Positions 1 through 7,426 of a stretch of DNA of 34,641 nucleotides are shown piece by piece. The position numbers and the translations under genes are program-made. Below the pieces are notes generated by a model. It searched no databases. It was given only the letters and a program-made list of their open reading frames with translations, and had not been told where the DNA came from. Numbering within the stretch: the first letter of the stretch is position 1; each line of letters begins with the position of its first letter. The DNA is from an uncultured Collinsella sp. (GTDB lineage Bacteria > Actinomycetota > Coriobacteriia > Coriobacteriales > Coriobacteriaceae), in contig CABQAK010000022.1 in the NCBI GenBank assembly GCA_902462065.1, positions 1 through 34,641 on the forward strand. The letters are read 5' to 3'.

Positions 1-71
1 CATGCAGCAGGGGCTCTCAATGTTTTATGTCCTGCTCATATCGTCTGTGCCGGCACCTGGGGACACTCCTT

Positions 72-125
72 AGTCGTTGGGGACGTTCTTAAACGACTAG
101 TCATTCAAGAACGTCCCCAATGACT
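72..125. repeat. 54-bp near-perfect palindrome
   Basis: The two 27-base halves are reverse complements with only a few mismatches. The outer arms carry the core TTGGGGACGTTCTT and its complement, and the centre is GACTAGTC. A single half of the same element recurs at 22901-22929. This looks like a dispersed intergenic repeat of REP or MITE type. It carries no coding sequence and no T-run, so a terminator role is unlikely. Confidence 0.75.
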
Positions 126-190
126 ACCGTTCCCTTCGGATTGCATCGCCCGTGGCCGACAGCCGCGCGGCACCGGTCCGCGTGGCGGCG

Positions 191-196
191 TATAAT
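191..196 (+). promoter_or_regulatory. -10 box of the recQ promoter
   Basis: A perfect TATAAT lies 31 bases before the recQ start codon. I see no convincing -35 element at the usual distance, so only the -10 is called. A Shine-Dalgarno-like TAGGAAA precedes the ATG at 228. The rest of 1-227 holds the 54-bp palindrome and no gene. Confidence 0.5.
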
Positions 197-227
197 CGGC
201 GGCAGATGATTTGGACGTTAGGAAACC

Positions 228-2210
228 ATGACCGATAGCATGCAGCAGATGGCGCTCGACACGCTCGGCGCCTATTTTGGCTACACCTCGTTTCGCCCGG
301 GACAGGACCGCATGGTCGATGCGATTCTTGCCGGTCGCGATGCGCTGGGCGTTATGCCCACGGGCGCCGGCAAGTCCATTTGCTACCAGGTGCCCGCGCT
401 CATGCTGCCCGGCATCACCTTTGTGGTGAGTCCGCTGCTGTCGCTTATGGAGGACCAGACCCGTGCGTTGCTTGCGGCAGGTGCGCGACCCAGCTATCTC
501 AACTCCAGCCTTACCCCGGCCCAGCAAAACACCGTGCTCAAGCGGGCGCGCGAGGGCCGCTACCAGCTTATGTACGTGGCGCCCGAGCGCCTGCTCGAGC
601 CGCGCTTTTTAGCCTTTGCGCAGGAGGCCGCGGCGGATGGCGGCATTGGCGTGCCGCTCGTGGCCATTGACGAGGCCCACTGCGTAAGCCAATGGGGTCA
701 GGATTTTCGCCCCGCTTACCTGCAGATTCGCGAGTTTATCGATTCGCTGCCGCAGCGCCCCATCGTGGCGGCCTTTACCGCTACGGCGACCGAGCGCGTG
801 CGCGCGGATATTCAGCAGATGCTCGGCCTGCAAAACCCCGCGACGGTGGTGACGGGCTTCGATCGCAAGAACCTCTACTTTGGCTGCGAGGAGATGAGCG
901 ACAAGGCCAAGGCCGCGTGGGTGCGCGACTATGTGATCGCGCATTCGAGCGAGAGCGGCATCGTGTATTGCTCGACCCGCAAGACAGTCGATGCGCTGGC
1001 AGGCGAGCTTGCCGAGGCGCTGGGCCCCAGCGGCATTCGCGTTGGTCGCTATCATGCCGGCATGGGCAACGACGCCCGTCGTCAAAGCCAGCGCGCCTTT
1101 ATCGATGACGATATCCAGGTGATGGTTGCCACTAACGCCTTTGGCATGGGCATCGACAAGCCCAACGTGCGCTACGTCATCCACAACAACGTGCCCGAGA
1201 GCATCGAGGCCTACTACCAGGAGGCGGGCCGCGCCGGCCGCGATGGCGATCCGGCCAGCTGTCACTTGCTGTGGAACGGCAACGATTTTCGTATGCGCCG
1301 TTTTTTGATCGATCGCGGCGATGCTGCCGACGAGGCACTCGACGACGAGCAGCGCGCATGGGCGCTCCAGAATCGGTATCGCCTGCTCAGCCAGATGGAG
1401 GGCTACTGCAATACCACCGGCTGCCTGCGCGAATACATGCTGCGCTACTTTGGCGACGAGACCGCGGCCGAGCATGCTGCCGCGGCTGGTGCGGGCGCCA
1501 CCGCCGCGGACGACGCCGAGGGCTGCGGCAACTGCAGCAACTGTCTCACGCAGTTCGAGGTCGAGGACGTCACCGATATGGCCCGCGCTGCCGTGCGCTA
1601 TGTGGCCACGCGCCCCATGCGCTTTGGCAAGTCGCTGATCGCCGACGTGCTCCACGGCGGCAACACCGAGCGCATTCGCCAGATGCGTCTGGACGAGGAC
1701 CGCGGCTACGGTGAGCTGTCGAGCGAATCGGTCGGGCGCATCAAAGACATTATCGGGCAGCTGTGCGGCCGCGGTTATTTGGCCACCTCGCAGGGGCAGT
1801 ATCCGGTCGTAGGGTTGGGCCCGCGTGCCACCGAGGTCGAGGATGAGGCGTTCGCCTTTACCGTCAAGCGTCGTGAGTCCAAGCGCAAGGCCTCGGTCCG
1901 CGCCCGCCGTGCGGTGGATCTGCTGCGCGAGGAGGCCGAGCTGGATCAGCGACCGCGGGTGGGTGACGACGCCGAGCTGTTCGAGCGTCTGCGCGCCCTG
2001 CGCAAGGAGATCTCGACCGAGCTGGAGATGGCGCCGTACATGGTCTTCTCCGACAAGGCCCTGCGCGGCCTGTGCCGCCTGCGCCCTCAGACGCGCGACG
2101 AGCTTATCCAGGTCAACGGCATCGGCGAGAAAAAAGCCGACGCCTTTGGCGAGCAGTTTATGGCGGCGATTGAAGAGTTTGAGTCCGAGCATGCACGGGA
2201 TGGAGCGTAA
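228..2210 (+). CDS. recQ: ATP-dependent DNA helicase RecQ
   Basis: A 3'-5' superfamily 2 helicase that unwinds recombination and replication intermediates in the cytoplasm. The 660-residue product has the full RecQ layout. Walker A is TGAGKS at residues 45-50 and the DEAH box is at 148-151. The helicase C domain contains the QEAGRAGRDG motif. A zinc-binding cysteine set (GYCNTTGC then CGNCSNC) lies in the RQC region around residues 390-445. A C-terminal HRDC domain of about 70 residues contains VNGIGEKKA. The ATG at 228 follows a TAGGAAA ribosome site and a TATAAT box at 191. The GntR gene begins two bases after the stop, so the two are probably co-transcribed although not obviously related in function. 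Length and motifs are typical, with no sign of damage. Confidence 0.96.
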   Translation: MTDSMQQMALDTLGAYFGYTSFRPGQDRMVDAILAGRDALGVMPTGAGKSICYQVPALMLPGITFVVSPLLSLMEDQTRALLAAGARPSYLNSSLTPAQQNTVLKRAREGRYQLMYVAPERLLEPRFLAFAQEAAADGGIGVPLVAIDEAHCVSQWGQDFRPAYLQIREFIDSLPQRPIVAAFTATATERVRADIQQMLGLQNPATVVTGFDRKNLYFGCEEMSDKAKAAWVRDYVIAHSSESGIVYCSTRKTVDALAGELAEALGPSGIRVGRYHAGMGNDARRQSQRAFIDDDIQVMVATNAFGMGIDKPNVRYVIHNNVPESIEAYYQEAGRAGRDGDPASCHLLWNGNDFRMRRFLIDRGDAADEALDDEQRAWALQNRYRLLSQMEGYCNTTGCLREYMLRYFGDETAAEHAAAAGAGATAADDAEGCGNCSNCLTQFEVEDVTDMARAAVRYVATRPMRFGKSLIADVLHGGNTERIRQMRLDEDRGYGELSSESVGRIKDIIGQLCGRGYLATSQGQYPVVGLGPRATEVEDEAFAFTVKRRESKRKASVRARRAVDLLREEAELDQRPRVGDDAELFERLRALRKEISTELEMAPYMVFSDKALRGLCRLRPQTRDELIQVNGIGEKKADAFGEQFMAAIEEFESEHARDGA

Positions 2211-2212
2211 CG

Positions 2213-2968
2213 ATGACATTCGACGATAAAACCGAGCGCTCTGAGGTATCCGCCGTGCCGCTGTACCAGCAGGTTATGGACGACCTAAAGGGCGAGATCG
2301 CGCGCGGTGTGTACGCATCCGGCTCGCGCATTCCTTCCGAGATGGAGCTCGCGAAGTCTTACGGCGTGGGACGCATCACCGTGCGCCGCGCCATCGAGGA
2401 GCTGTCGCGCGCGGGGTATCTCAACCGTCAGCAGGGGAGGGGCACGTTTGTGTGCGCGCCCAAGCTCAAGCGCAAGATTGTCCAGAAGGGTGACGTTCAG
2501 AGTTTTTCCGAGGGTTGCGCCGCCAACGACATGGTGGCCGGAGCACGCCTGGTGTCGCGCACGGTGGTTGCGGCGACGCGTGAGGACGCGGCGTTTTTTG
2601 GTGTGGAACCCGGCTGCGAGCTCATCGTTGTCGAGCGCGTGCGCACGGCAGACGGCGTGCCCGTCATGCTCGAAAACAACGCTTTTGTGCTGGCTGACCA
2701 TCCCTACCTGCAGACACTTGCCGACGAGGACCTCACGGACAATTCCATCTTTGCGCTCGTTGCCGAGCACTCGGACCGCGCCCCGCTCAAGTCCGACCCT
2801 TGTACCGTGGAGATTGCGCTTGCCGATGCTCAGGCGGCCCCGCTGTTGGAGGTGCCGGTCGGCGAGCCGCTCTTTTATATGGAGGCGTACTTTACCGATG
2901 GGGACGATCGGCCCTTGCTGCTCGGACGCCAAAAGATCGTAGGCTCGCGCTACGTGTTCGACATCTAA
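2213..2968 (+). CDS. GntR family transcriptional regulator, HutC/UTRA type
   Basis: A 251-residue ligand-responsive DNA-binding protein. The N-terminal winged helix (residues about 15-78) contains the typical GSRIPSEMELAKSYGV and ITVRRAIEEL segments and the wing GYLNRQQGRGTFV. A UTRA effector-binding domain fills about residues 95-248. UTRA regulators usually bind a sugar phosphate or amino acid derivative. The start ATG is two bases after the recQ stop, with GGAG upstream. The next gene downstream encodes a FrlB-like sugar-phosphate deglycase, and paired ATAGAACA repeats flank that gene's promoter. The likely role is therefore repression of the deglycase gene until its substrate appears. The ligand (an Amadori product phosphate?) is inferred only from this neighbour. 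Confidence 0.9.
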   Translation: MTFDDKTERSEVSAVPLYQQVMDDLKGEIARGVYASGSRIPSEMELAKSYGVGRITVRRAIEELSRAGYLNRQQGRGTFVCAPKLKRKIVQKGDVQSFSEGCAANDMVAGARLVSRTVVAATREDAAFFGVEPGCELIVVERVRTADGVPVMLENNAFVLADHPYLQTLADEDLTDNSIFALVAEHSDRAPLKSDPCTVEIALADAQAAPLLEVPVGEPLFYMEAYFTDGDDRPLLLGRQKIVGSRYVFDI

Positions 2969-2977
2969 TGTCCATAG

Positions 2978-3056
2978 ATAGAACAATATAGAACAAGTTT
3001 GGTGAAATGGCTTCACGGGCGTCGCCGTGCGTGCTATAAATAGGACAACATAGAAT
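2978..3056 (+). promoter_or_regulatory. Promoter and paired GntR-type operator repeats before the SIS gene
   Basis: ATAGAACA occurs at 2978-2985 and again at 2988-2995. A second, degenerate pair (ATAGGACA at 3040-3047 and ATAGAAT at 3050-3056) has the same 10-base period. Between them lies a candidate promoter: TTCACG at 3012-3017, a 17-base spacer, and TATAAA at 3035-3040. One pair therefore lies upstream of the -35 and the other on the start site, 62 bases apart, about six helical turns. This is a classic layout for a repressor. That the GntR protein at 2213 is the binder is inference. Confidence 0.65.
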
Positions 3057-3112
3057 GACCACAGGTACGAGCTGCCGTCGTTCAAAGCCGCCACACAAGG
3101 AGGAGCATCACC

Positions 3113-4081
3113 GTGAACGCACACGATCTGGTTCAGGAAATTATCGAGCGCAAGGGCAAGATCGAGAACGTCTTTTGGATCGCCTGCGGCGGTTCGATGA
3201 TCGACCTGATGCCGGCCAACGAGCTGCTCAAGCGCGAGGCCACCACGTTTGCCTCGACGGTCTACACGGCGCGCGAGTTTTGCCTGATGGCCCCCAAGAG
3301 TCTTGGCGAGAAGTCGCTCGTCATCGCCTGCAGCCACAGCGGTAACACGCAGGAGGTCGTCGACGGCTGCGAGATGGCGCTGGCCGCCGGTGCCGAGGTC
3401 ATTGCCCTCACTGACTGCGAGGGCTCAAAGATCGACAACGGCAAGTGGACCACCTGGGTCTATCCGTGGGGCGAAGGCGTGTCACAGGCCGAGGTGCCGC
3501 AGGGCATCGGCGCTCTGATCGCCGCCGAGTTGCTCGACCAGCAGGAGGGTTATGAGGCGCTTGCCGACATGTATGCCGGCCTCAAGCAGATGGATGCCCT
3601 GTTGCCCGCTGCCCGTGAGAAGGTCAACGCAGAGCTGGGCGATCGCTTTGCCGAGCTCTGCCAGCAGCATAAGTTCTTCTATATCCTGGGTTCCGGCCCC
3701 AACTTTAGCCAGACCTACGCTATGGCCATCTGCTCGCTCATGGAGATGCAGTGGCAGCACTGCTGCTACATCCACTCCGGCGAGTACTTCCACGGCCCGT
3801 TCGAGGCCACCGAGCCCGGTGTGTTCTACTTTGTGCAGCTTGGCGCGGGCGAGTGCCGCCCCATGGAGGAGCGCGCCCTTGCGTTCCTCAACACGCACAC
3901 CGATACGATTATGGTGCTCGACGCGCTTGAGTACGGCGTGGGCGAGGTGCCCGCCAGCGTGCGTTCGTTCCTGGAGCCGATCTTCTTCTACAACATGAGC
4001 TGCGAGCTGCGCGCCGCCCGCGGCAAGGTGTTTGACCACAGCCCCGAGGTTCGTCGCTACATGGGCATCGAGCAGTACTAG
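3113..4081 (+). CDS. SIS-domain sugar-phosphate deglycase, FrlB-like
   Basis: A 322-residue cytoplasmic protein with two sugar isomerase (SIS) domains. The first (residues about 15-140) has the phosphosugar-binding ACSHSGNTQEVV stretch. The second (about 175-320) holds SGEYFHGPFEATEPG and ends in RRYMGIEQY. These segments resemble FrlB, the fructoselysine 6-phosphate deglycase that releases glucose 6-phosphate and lysine. Related enzymes act on glucoselysine or fructose-asparagine phosphates, and GlmS/AgaS-type SIS proteins are more distant. The start ATG is preceded by AAGGAGGAGCATCACC. No kinase or transporter for an Amadori compound is adjacent, so the exact substrate is open. The promoter carries paired repeats that may bind the upstream GntR protein. 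Confidence 0.82.
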   Translation: MNAHDLVQEIIERKGKIENVFWIACGGSMIDLMPANELLKREATTFASTVYTAREFCLMAPKSLGEKSLVIACSHSGNTQEVVDGCEMALAAGAEVIALTDCEGSKIDNGKWTTWVYPWGEGVSQAEVPQGIGALIAAELLDQQEGYEALADMYAGLKQMDALLPAAREKVNAELGDRFAELCQQHKFFYILGSGPNFSQTYAMAICSLMEMQWQHCCYIHSGEYFHGPFEATEPGVFYFVQLGAGECRPMEERALAFLNTHTDTIMVLDALEYGVGEVPASVRSFLEPIFFYNMSCELRAARGKVFDHSPEVRRYMGIEQY

Positions 4082-4130
4082 GTAACGGGAAAAGTATTCA
4101 CCTTCGATTCGCAAGGGCACTGCGTGAGTC

Positions 4131-4170
4131 AAAAAAGCGGGCCGCGCCGGGGATTTCCGGCGCGGCCCGC
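4131..4170 (-). terminator. Rho-independent terminator of the dehydrogenase gene
   Basis: A perfect 14-bp GC-only stem (4137-4150 with 4157-4170) encloses a 6-base loop. Read on the minus strand it is followed directly by six T residues, so it ends the gene at 4214-5191. It may also stop transcripts from the plus-strand SIS gene, but the plus side has no proper T-run. Confidence 0.9.
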
Positions 4171-4213
4171 TTGGCATCGCGTTTAGATTCGCAAGGTTGC
4201 GGCAGCCAGCGGC

Positions 4214-5191
4214 CTACTTTGCGTCGTAGGCCTCGGCGTCCCACCAGTCGAGCTGGGCGATGTTGTCGCGGATGTGCTGGCAGCTCTTGTGGAAGCCCTC
4301 GAGCTCGTGCTCGGACAGGTCGAGCGTGTAGACCTCCTCGACGCCCTCGGCGCCGATCACGCACGGCAGGGAGGTAAAGATACCCTCCTCGCCATACTGG
4401 CCGGTCATGAGCGTGGATGCCGAAAGCACGGCGTGCTCGTTGTGCAGCACAGCGGCGCAGACGCGCGCGGCGGAGTTGGCGACGGCGTACTCGGTGCACT
4501 GCTTGCCCCGGTAGGTTACGTAGCCGCCCTTGCGCGCGAGCTCCTCGATCTCCATGTGGTCGAAGGCGTACTTGTCGGGGTTCTCGGCCTGAAGCTCGTT
4601 GAGACTCTTGCCGGCGATGGTCGCGGCCTTAAAGGCAGCCAGCTGGCTAAAGCCGTGCTCGCCGATCATGTAGGCGTCGACGGACTTGGGGCTTACGCCG
4701 ACCTTCTTGGAGATCTCGGTGCGCAGGCGGGCGGAATCCAGGCCGCAGCCCGAGCCGATGATCTTCTTGGGATCGTAGCCGGTCAGGTGCCACAGCTCGG
4801 TGCACACGACGTCGCAGGGGTTGGAGATGCTTACGAAGATGCCGTCGAAGCCGGCGTCGACGATGCGCTTGGCAAAGGTGCGGGCGGCGTCGGTGGTAAA
4901 GAACAGCTCGCCGTCGCGGTTGCCGGCGGCCAGCGCGACCTTACCGGCAGCGTTGACGATGACGTCGCAGCAGGCCAGCTTCTCGTAGTGGTCGTAGCAG
5001 TTGACGATCTTGGCGTTGTACGGGACAAACGAAAGGGAGTCGCGCAGGTCCTGGACCTCGGACGTCACCTTGGCCTCGTTGACATCGCACAAGTACAGCT
5101 CATCGGCAATGCCCTGCATGAGCAGGCTGTTGGCGACATGTGCTCCTACGTGGCCCTGGCCGACCACACCGATCTTACGCGTCTGGTACAT
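4214..5191 (-). CDS. L-lactate / L-2-hydroxyisocaproate dehydrogenase family protein
   Basis: An NAD-dependent 2-hydroxyacid dehydrogenase of 325 residues that interconverts a 2-oxo acid and an L-2-hydroxy acid. The Rossmann motif GVVGQGHVG is at residues 8-16. ISNPCDV is at about 122-128, the LDSARL substrate segment at 151-156, and the catalytic histidine is H179 in GEHG. The mobile loop (AAGKVALAAGNRDGELFF, about 81-98) and the EELARKGGYV segment look more like the L-2-hydroxyisocaproate dehydrogenase of lactobacilli than classical LDH, whose loop has the AGAPQKPGE pattern. The start is the MYQTRKIG methionine with AAGGA upstream. The open frame runs on to 5635 but only by overlapping metA on the other strand. 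A strong terminator follows. Substrate preference cannot be settled from sequence alone. Confidence 0.85.
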   Translation of the reverse strand: MYQTRKIGVVGQGHVGAHVANSLLMQGIADELYLCDVNEAKVTSEVQDLRDSLSFVPYNAKIVNCYDHYEKLACCDVIVNAAGKVALAAGNRDGELFFTTDAARTFAKRIVDAGFDGIFVSISNPCDVVCTELWHLTGYDPKKIIGSGCGLDSARLRTEISKKVGVSPKSVDAYMIGEHGFSQLAAFKAATIAGKSLNELQAENPDKYAFDHMEIEELARKGGYVTYRGKQCTEYAVANSAARVCAAVLHNEHAVLSASTLMTGQYGEEGIFTSLPCVIGAEGVEEVYTLDLSEHELEGFHKSCQHIRDNIAQLDWWDAEAYDAK

Positions 5192-5228
5192 ATGAGTATC
5201 CTTCCGGCCGAGTTTTTCGCGTCGAACC

Positions 5229-5234
5229 ATTGTA
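5229..5234 (-). promoter_or_regulatory. Possible -10 box of the dehydrogenase promoter
   Basis: On the minus strand TACAAT lies 38 bases before the start codon at 5191. The -35 position shows only a weak TAGCAA. I looked for a SAM riboswitch serving metA in the shared 5192-5402 region and saw none. The region otherwise contains no recognisable element. Confidence 0.35.
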
Positions 5235-5402
5235 GCGTCCAGCTGCCACTTTGCTAGACTAAAGCGCCGTAGATTTTCGGGACATGCTTTAATCTCTACT
5301 TTTGGAGCGATTTGGGCCGCTGACGGCATCGCTGGGCGATGTGCTCGCGCGGATAGGGCCGCTCGTTGTACCATAGCTGCAACTGACTCGTAAGGAGCAT
5401 CC

Positions 5403-6329
5403 ATGCCCATTCGTATTCCCGACGCCCTTCCTGCCGCTGCGCAGCTCGAGAGCGAGAACATTTTTGTCATGACCGAGTACCGCGCACTGCACCAGGACAT
5501 CCGTCCACTGCGCGTGCTCATCCTCAACCTCATGCCCACCAAGATCGCCACCGAGACGCAGATCATGCGCAAGCTCTCCAACACGCCGCTGCAGGTGGAG
5601 GTGGACCTGCTGCGCACCAAGACGCACGAGGCCACGCACGTAAGCGCCGACCACCTGGAGACGTTCTACCGCACGTTCGACGACATCCGCGACATCCACT
5701 ACGACGGCCTGATTATCACGGGCGCGCCCGTGGAGCAGATGCCGTTCGAGGAGGTCGACTACTGGCCCGAGCTCTGCCAGATCATGGATTGGTCCACCAC
5801 GCACGTGCACTCCACGCTGCACATTTGTTGGGGCGCGCAGGCGGGGCTCTACCATCATTACGGTATCCAGAAGTACGACCTGCCGGCAAAGGCGAGCGGC
5901 GTATTTGAGCATTATCTGGTGAAGCCGCAAAGCCCGCTGGTCCGCGGCTTTGACGACCGCTTCTATGCCGTGCATTCGCGCAACACCGATGTGCGCCGCG
6001 AGGACGTGGAGGCCGAGCCGCAGCTTGAAGTCGTGGCCGTGTCCGACGAGGTAGGCCTGTATATCGTCAAGTCGACCGACAGCCGCCGCTTTTTTGTCTT
6101 TGGCCATCCCGAGTACGATACCGACACGCTGCGCCTGGAGTACGAGCGCGACGTGAAGCGCGGGCTCAACCCTCAGGTGCCGGCGCATTACTTCCCGGGC
6201 GACGATCCCACCGCCGAGCCGCGCAACGTCTGGCGCAGCCAGGCTCAGCTGCTCTACACCAACTGGCTCAACTACTACGTCTACCAGACCACGCCCTACG
6301 ACCTGGCCCGCGCCGGCGAGGAGCACTAG
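5403..6329 (+). CDS. metA: Homoserine O-acyltransferase MetA (probably acetyl-CoA using)
   Basis: The first committed enzyme of methionine synthesis, activating homoserine by O-acylation. It has 308 residues and the MetA triad: nucleophile C142 in HICWGAQAGLYHHYG, with H235 and E237 in FGHPEYD. Residue 111 is glutamate (GAPVEQMPFEEVDYW). In this family Glu111 is linked to acetyl-CoA and Gly111 to succinyl-CoA, so O-acetylhomoserine is the likely product. AAGGAG precedes the ATG by six bases. It is divergent from the dehydrogenase gene and convergent with the folate cyclo-ligase. No sulfhydrylase gene is present in the window. Confidence 0.95.
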   Translation: MPIRIPDALPAAAQLESENIFVMTEYRALHQDIRPLRVLILNLMPTKIATETQIMRKLSNTPLQVEVDLLRTKTHEATHVSADHLETFYRTFDDIRDIHYDGLIITGAPVEQMPFEEVDYWPELCQIMDWSTTHVHSTLHICWGAQAGLYHHYGIQKYDLPAKASGVFEHYLVKPQSPLVRGFDDRFYAVHSRNTDVRREDVEAEPQLEVVAVSDEVGLYIVKSTDSRRFFVFGHPEYDTDTLRLEYERDVKRGLNPQVPAHYFPGDDPTAEPRNVWRSQAQLLYTNWLNYYVYQTTPYDLARAGEEH

Positions 6330-6371
6330 ACTGCGATGGTGCTGCTGTAGCCGTGGCTGATGTGGCGGCGA

Positions 6372-6968
6372 TTAGGCGCTGATGATGTTGGGCAGCGGCA
6401 GGTCGTGGGCATCGGTGGGGATGTGGTCGACGCGCTGTTCGTCAAAGGCGATGCCGACGATTTGACATACGGGCGAGAGCATGGGCAGGTAGCGGTCATA
6501 GCAGCCGCCGCCGTAGCCTAGGCGCATGCCGGTGCGGTCGAATGCTACGAGCGGCACGACGATCATGTCGAGAGCTTCGGCAGGCACGATAGGGAAGCGG
6601 CTGCTGTCGATGTCCGTGGCCGCAAAGGCCCGCGTGGGGTGGGCGATAAACGGAGCCGCGTCCGCGTCGCCGGCAGCAACTGCCCGCATACACATGCGCT
6701 GGCCACAAGCTGCGGCGTCTGTTGCCGAGAGCATGCACGGATAGGCCACGCGCCAGCCACGTTTGGCGGCAGCTGCGGCAAACGCGGCTGAGTCGACTTC
6801 GGAACCCATCGCGGCATAGACGGCAACGGTGTGCGGCGCCGCGGCATCCAAGCGGCCCAGCAGCTCAACCAGCCGCGCACAGATATCAGCAGACTTCGCC
6901 GCCCGCAAGTCCAAATCAAGAGCATCACGCCGAGCAATCACCGCCCGCCGCAACTCAGCCTTGTCCAT
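6372..6968 (-). CDS. 5-formyltetrahydrofolate cyclo-ligase
   Basis: Converts 5-formyl-THF to 5,10-methenyl-THF using ATP and so salvages an inhibitory folate. The product is 198 residues, normal for the family. The N-terminus MDKAELRRAVIARRDAL carries the conserved RR...R pattern. The C-terminal folate and ATP site is GMRLGYGGGCYDRYLP (about residues 146-161). I chose the ATG at 6968 because GAGGAA sits six bases before it. The frame opens nine codons earlier at 6995, but that start lacks a ribosome site. It faces metA with a short gap that shows no clear terminator. Upstream are two hairpin repeats and hicB on the same strand. Confidence 0.9.
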   Translation of the reverse strand: MDKAELRRAVIARRDALDLDLRAAKSADICARLVELLGRLDAAAPHTVAVYAAMGSEVDSAAFAAAAAKRGWRVAYPCMLSATDAAACGQRMCMRAVAAGDADAAPFIAHPTRAFAATDIDSSRFPIVPAEALDMIVVPLVAFDRTGMRLGYGGGCYDRYLPMLSPVCQIVGIAFDEQRVDHIPTDAHDLPLPNIISA

Positions 6969-6984
6969 CCCGGCTTCCTCTCCC

Positions 6985-7024
6985 AAACCTACCAAAAAGG
7001 GACAGGTTTATTTTGGCAGGTTTT
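6985..7024. repeat. GGGACAGG-loop hairpin repeat, copy 1
   Basis: Arms AAACCTACCAAAA (6985-6997) and TTTTGGCAGGTTT (7011-7023) pair at 12 of 13 positions around a 13-base loop containing GGGACAGG. A T-run follows on the plus strand. It shares its loop core and AAACC arm ends with the elements at 7041, 7779 and 9571, but has a different inner arm sequence. Confidence 0.6.
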
Positions 7025-7040
7025 ATCTGGGCAAATGTCG

Positions 7041-7080
7041 AAACCACCACAAAGGTGCCTGTCCCCTTTGTGGTGGTTTT
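7041..7080. repeat. GGGACAGG-loop hairpin repeat, copy 2
   Basis: A perfect 15-bp stem (AAACCACCACAAAGG at 7041-7055 with 7065-7079) surrounds a 9-base loop that reads GGACAGGCA on the minus strand. It is the same element as 9571-9611, inverted. It lies just after the stop of hicB on the minus strand and could end hicAB transcripts, although the T-run on that side is short. Confidence 0.8.
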
Positions 7081-7096
7081 GGCCCATGCGTTAACG

Positions 7097-7426
7097 CTAT
7101 AACGCCGCGGCGATTGCTTCGGTCACAAACTTATTGAGTGACTCGCCCTTTTTTGCCGCCGCCAGTGCTGCCTGCTTGTGAAGCTCGGAGCCTGTTCTCA
7201 CATTGAACGAGCCCTTAAAAGCCCGCTCTGGTTCCTTGCCCTTTTCGGCACAAAACTCAAGGTAATCGTCGACGGCGTCGTGGAAGCATTGCTCCACTTC
7301 TTCAGCCGTGGAGCCTTCAAATACGATTGCATCCCTAATGCCGGCGACCATACCTGTTAGTACATGCTGCTCGGCATCGAACTCGACTGGGGCGAAATAG
7401 CCCTTGTATGCCAAAACGTTACTCAT
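7097..7426 (-). CDS. hicB: HicB family antitoxin
   Basis: A 109-residue antitoxin expected to bind and neutralise HicA and to repress the hicAB promoter. The N-terminal half has the partly degraded RNase H-like HicB fold (YKGYFAPVEFDAEQHVLTGMVAGI, then EEVEQCFHDAVDDYLEFC). The C-terminus (about residues 75-109: GSELHKQAALAAAKKGESLNKFVTEAI, in pieces) looks like a ribbon-helix-helix DNA-binding domain. I chose the ATG at 7426 because GGAGG lies five bases before it. An ATG five codons earlier has no such site. It overlaps the end of hicA by 8 bases, which suggests translational coupling. Confidence 0.88.
   Translation of the reverse strand: MSNVLAYKGYFAPVEFDAEQHVLTGMVAGIRDAIVFEGSTAEEVEQCFHDAVDDYLEFCAEKGKEPERAFKGSFNVRTGSELHKQAALAAAKKGESLNKFVTEAIAAAL

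Noticed and set aside
4106..4196. 11-base direct repeat GATTCGCAAGG flanking the terminator
   Set aside because: Too short and only two copies, with no sign of an inserted element between them.
5192..5402. SAM riboswitch before metA
   Set aside because: I could not find the conserved core or a terminator in the leader.
5192..5635. Upstream extension of the dehydrogenase frame
   Set aside because: It would overlap metA on the other strand. The MYQTRKIG start has a ribosome site and fits the family N-terminus.
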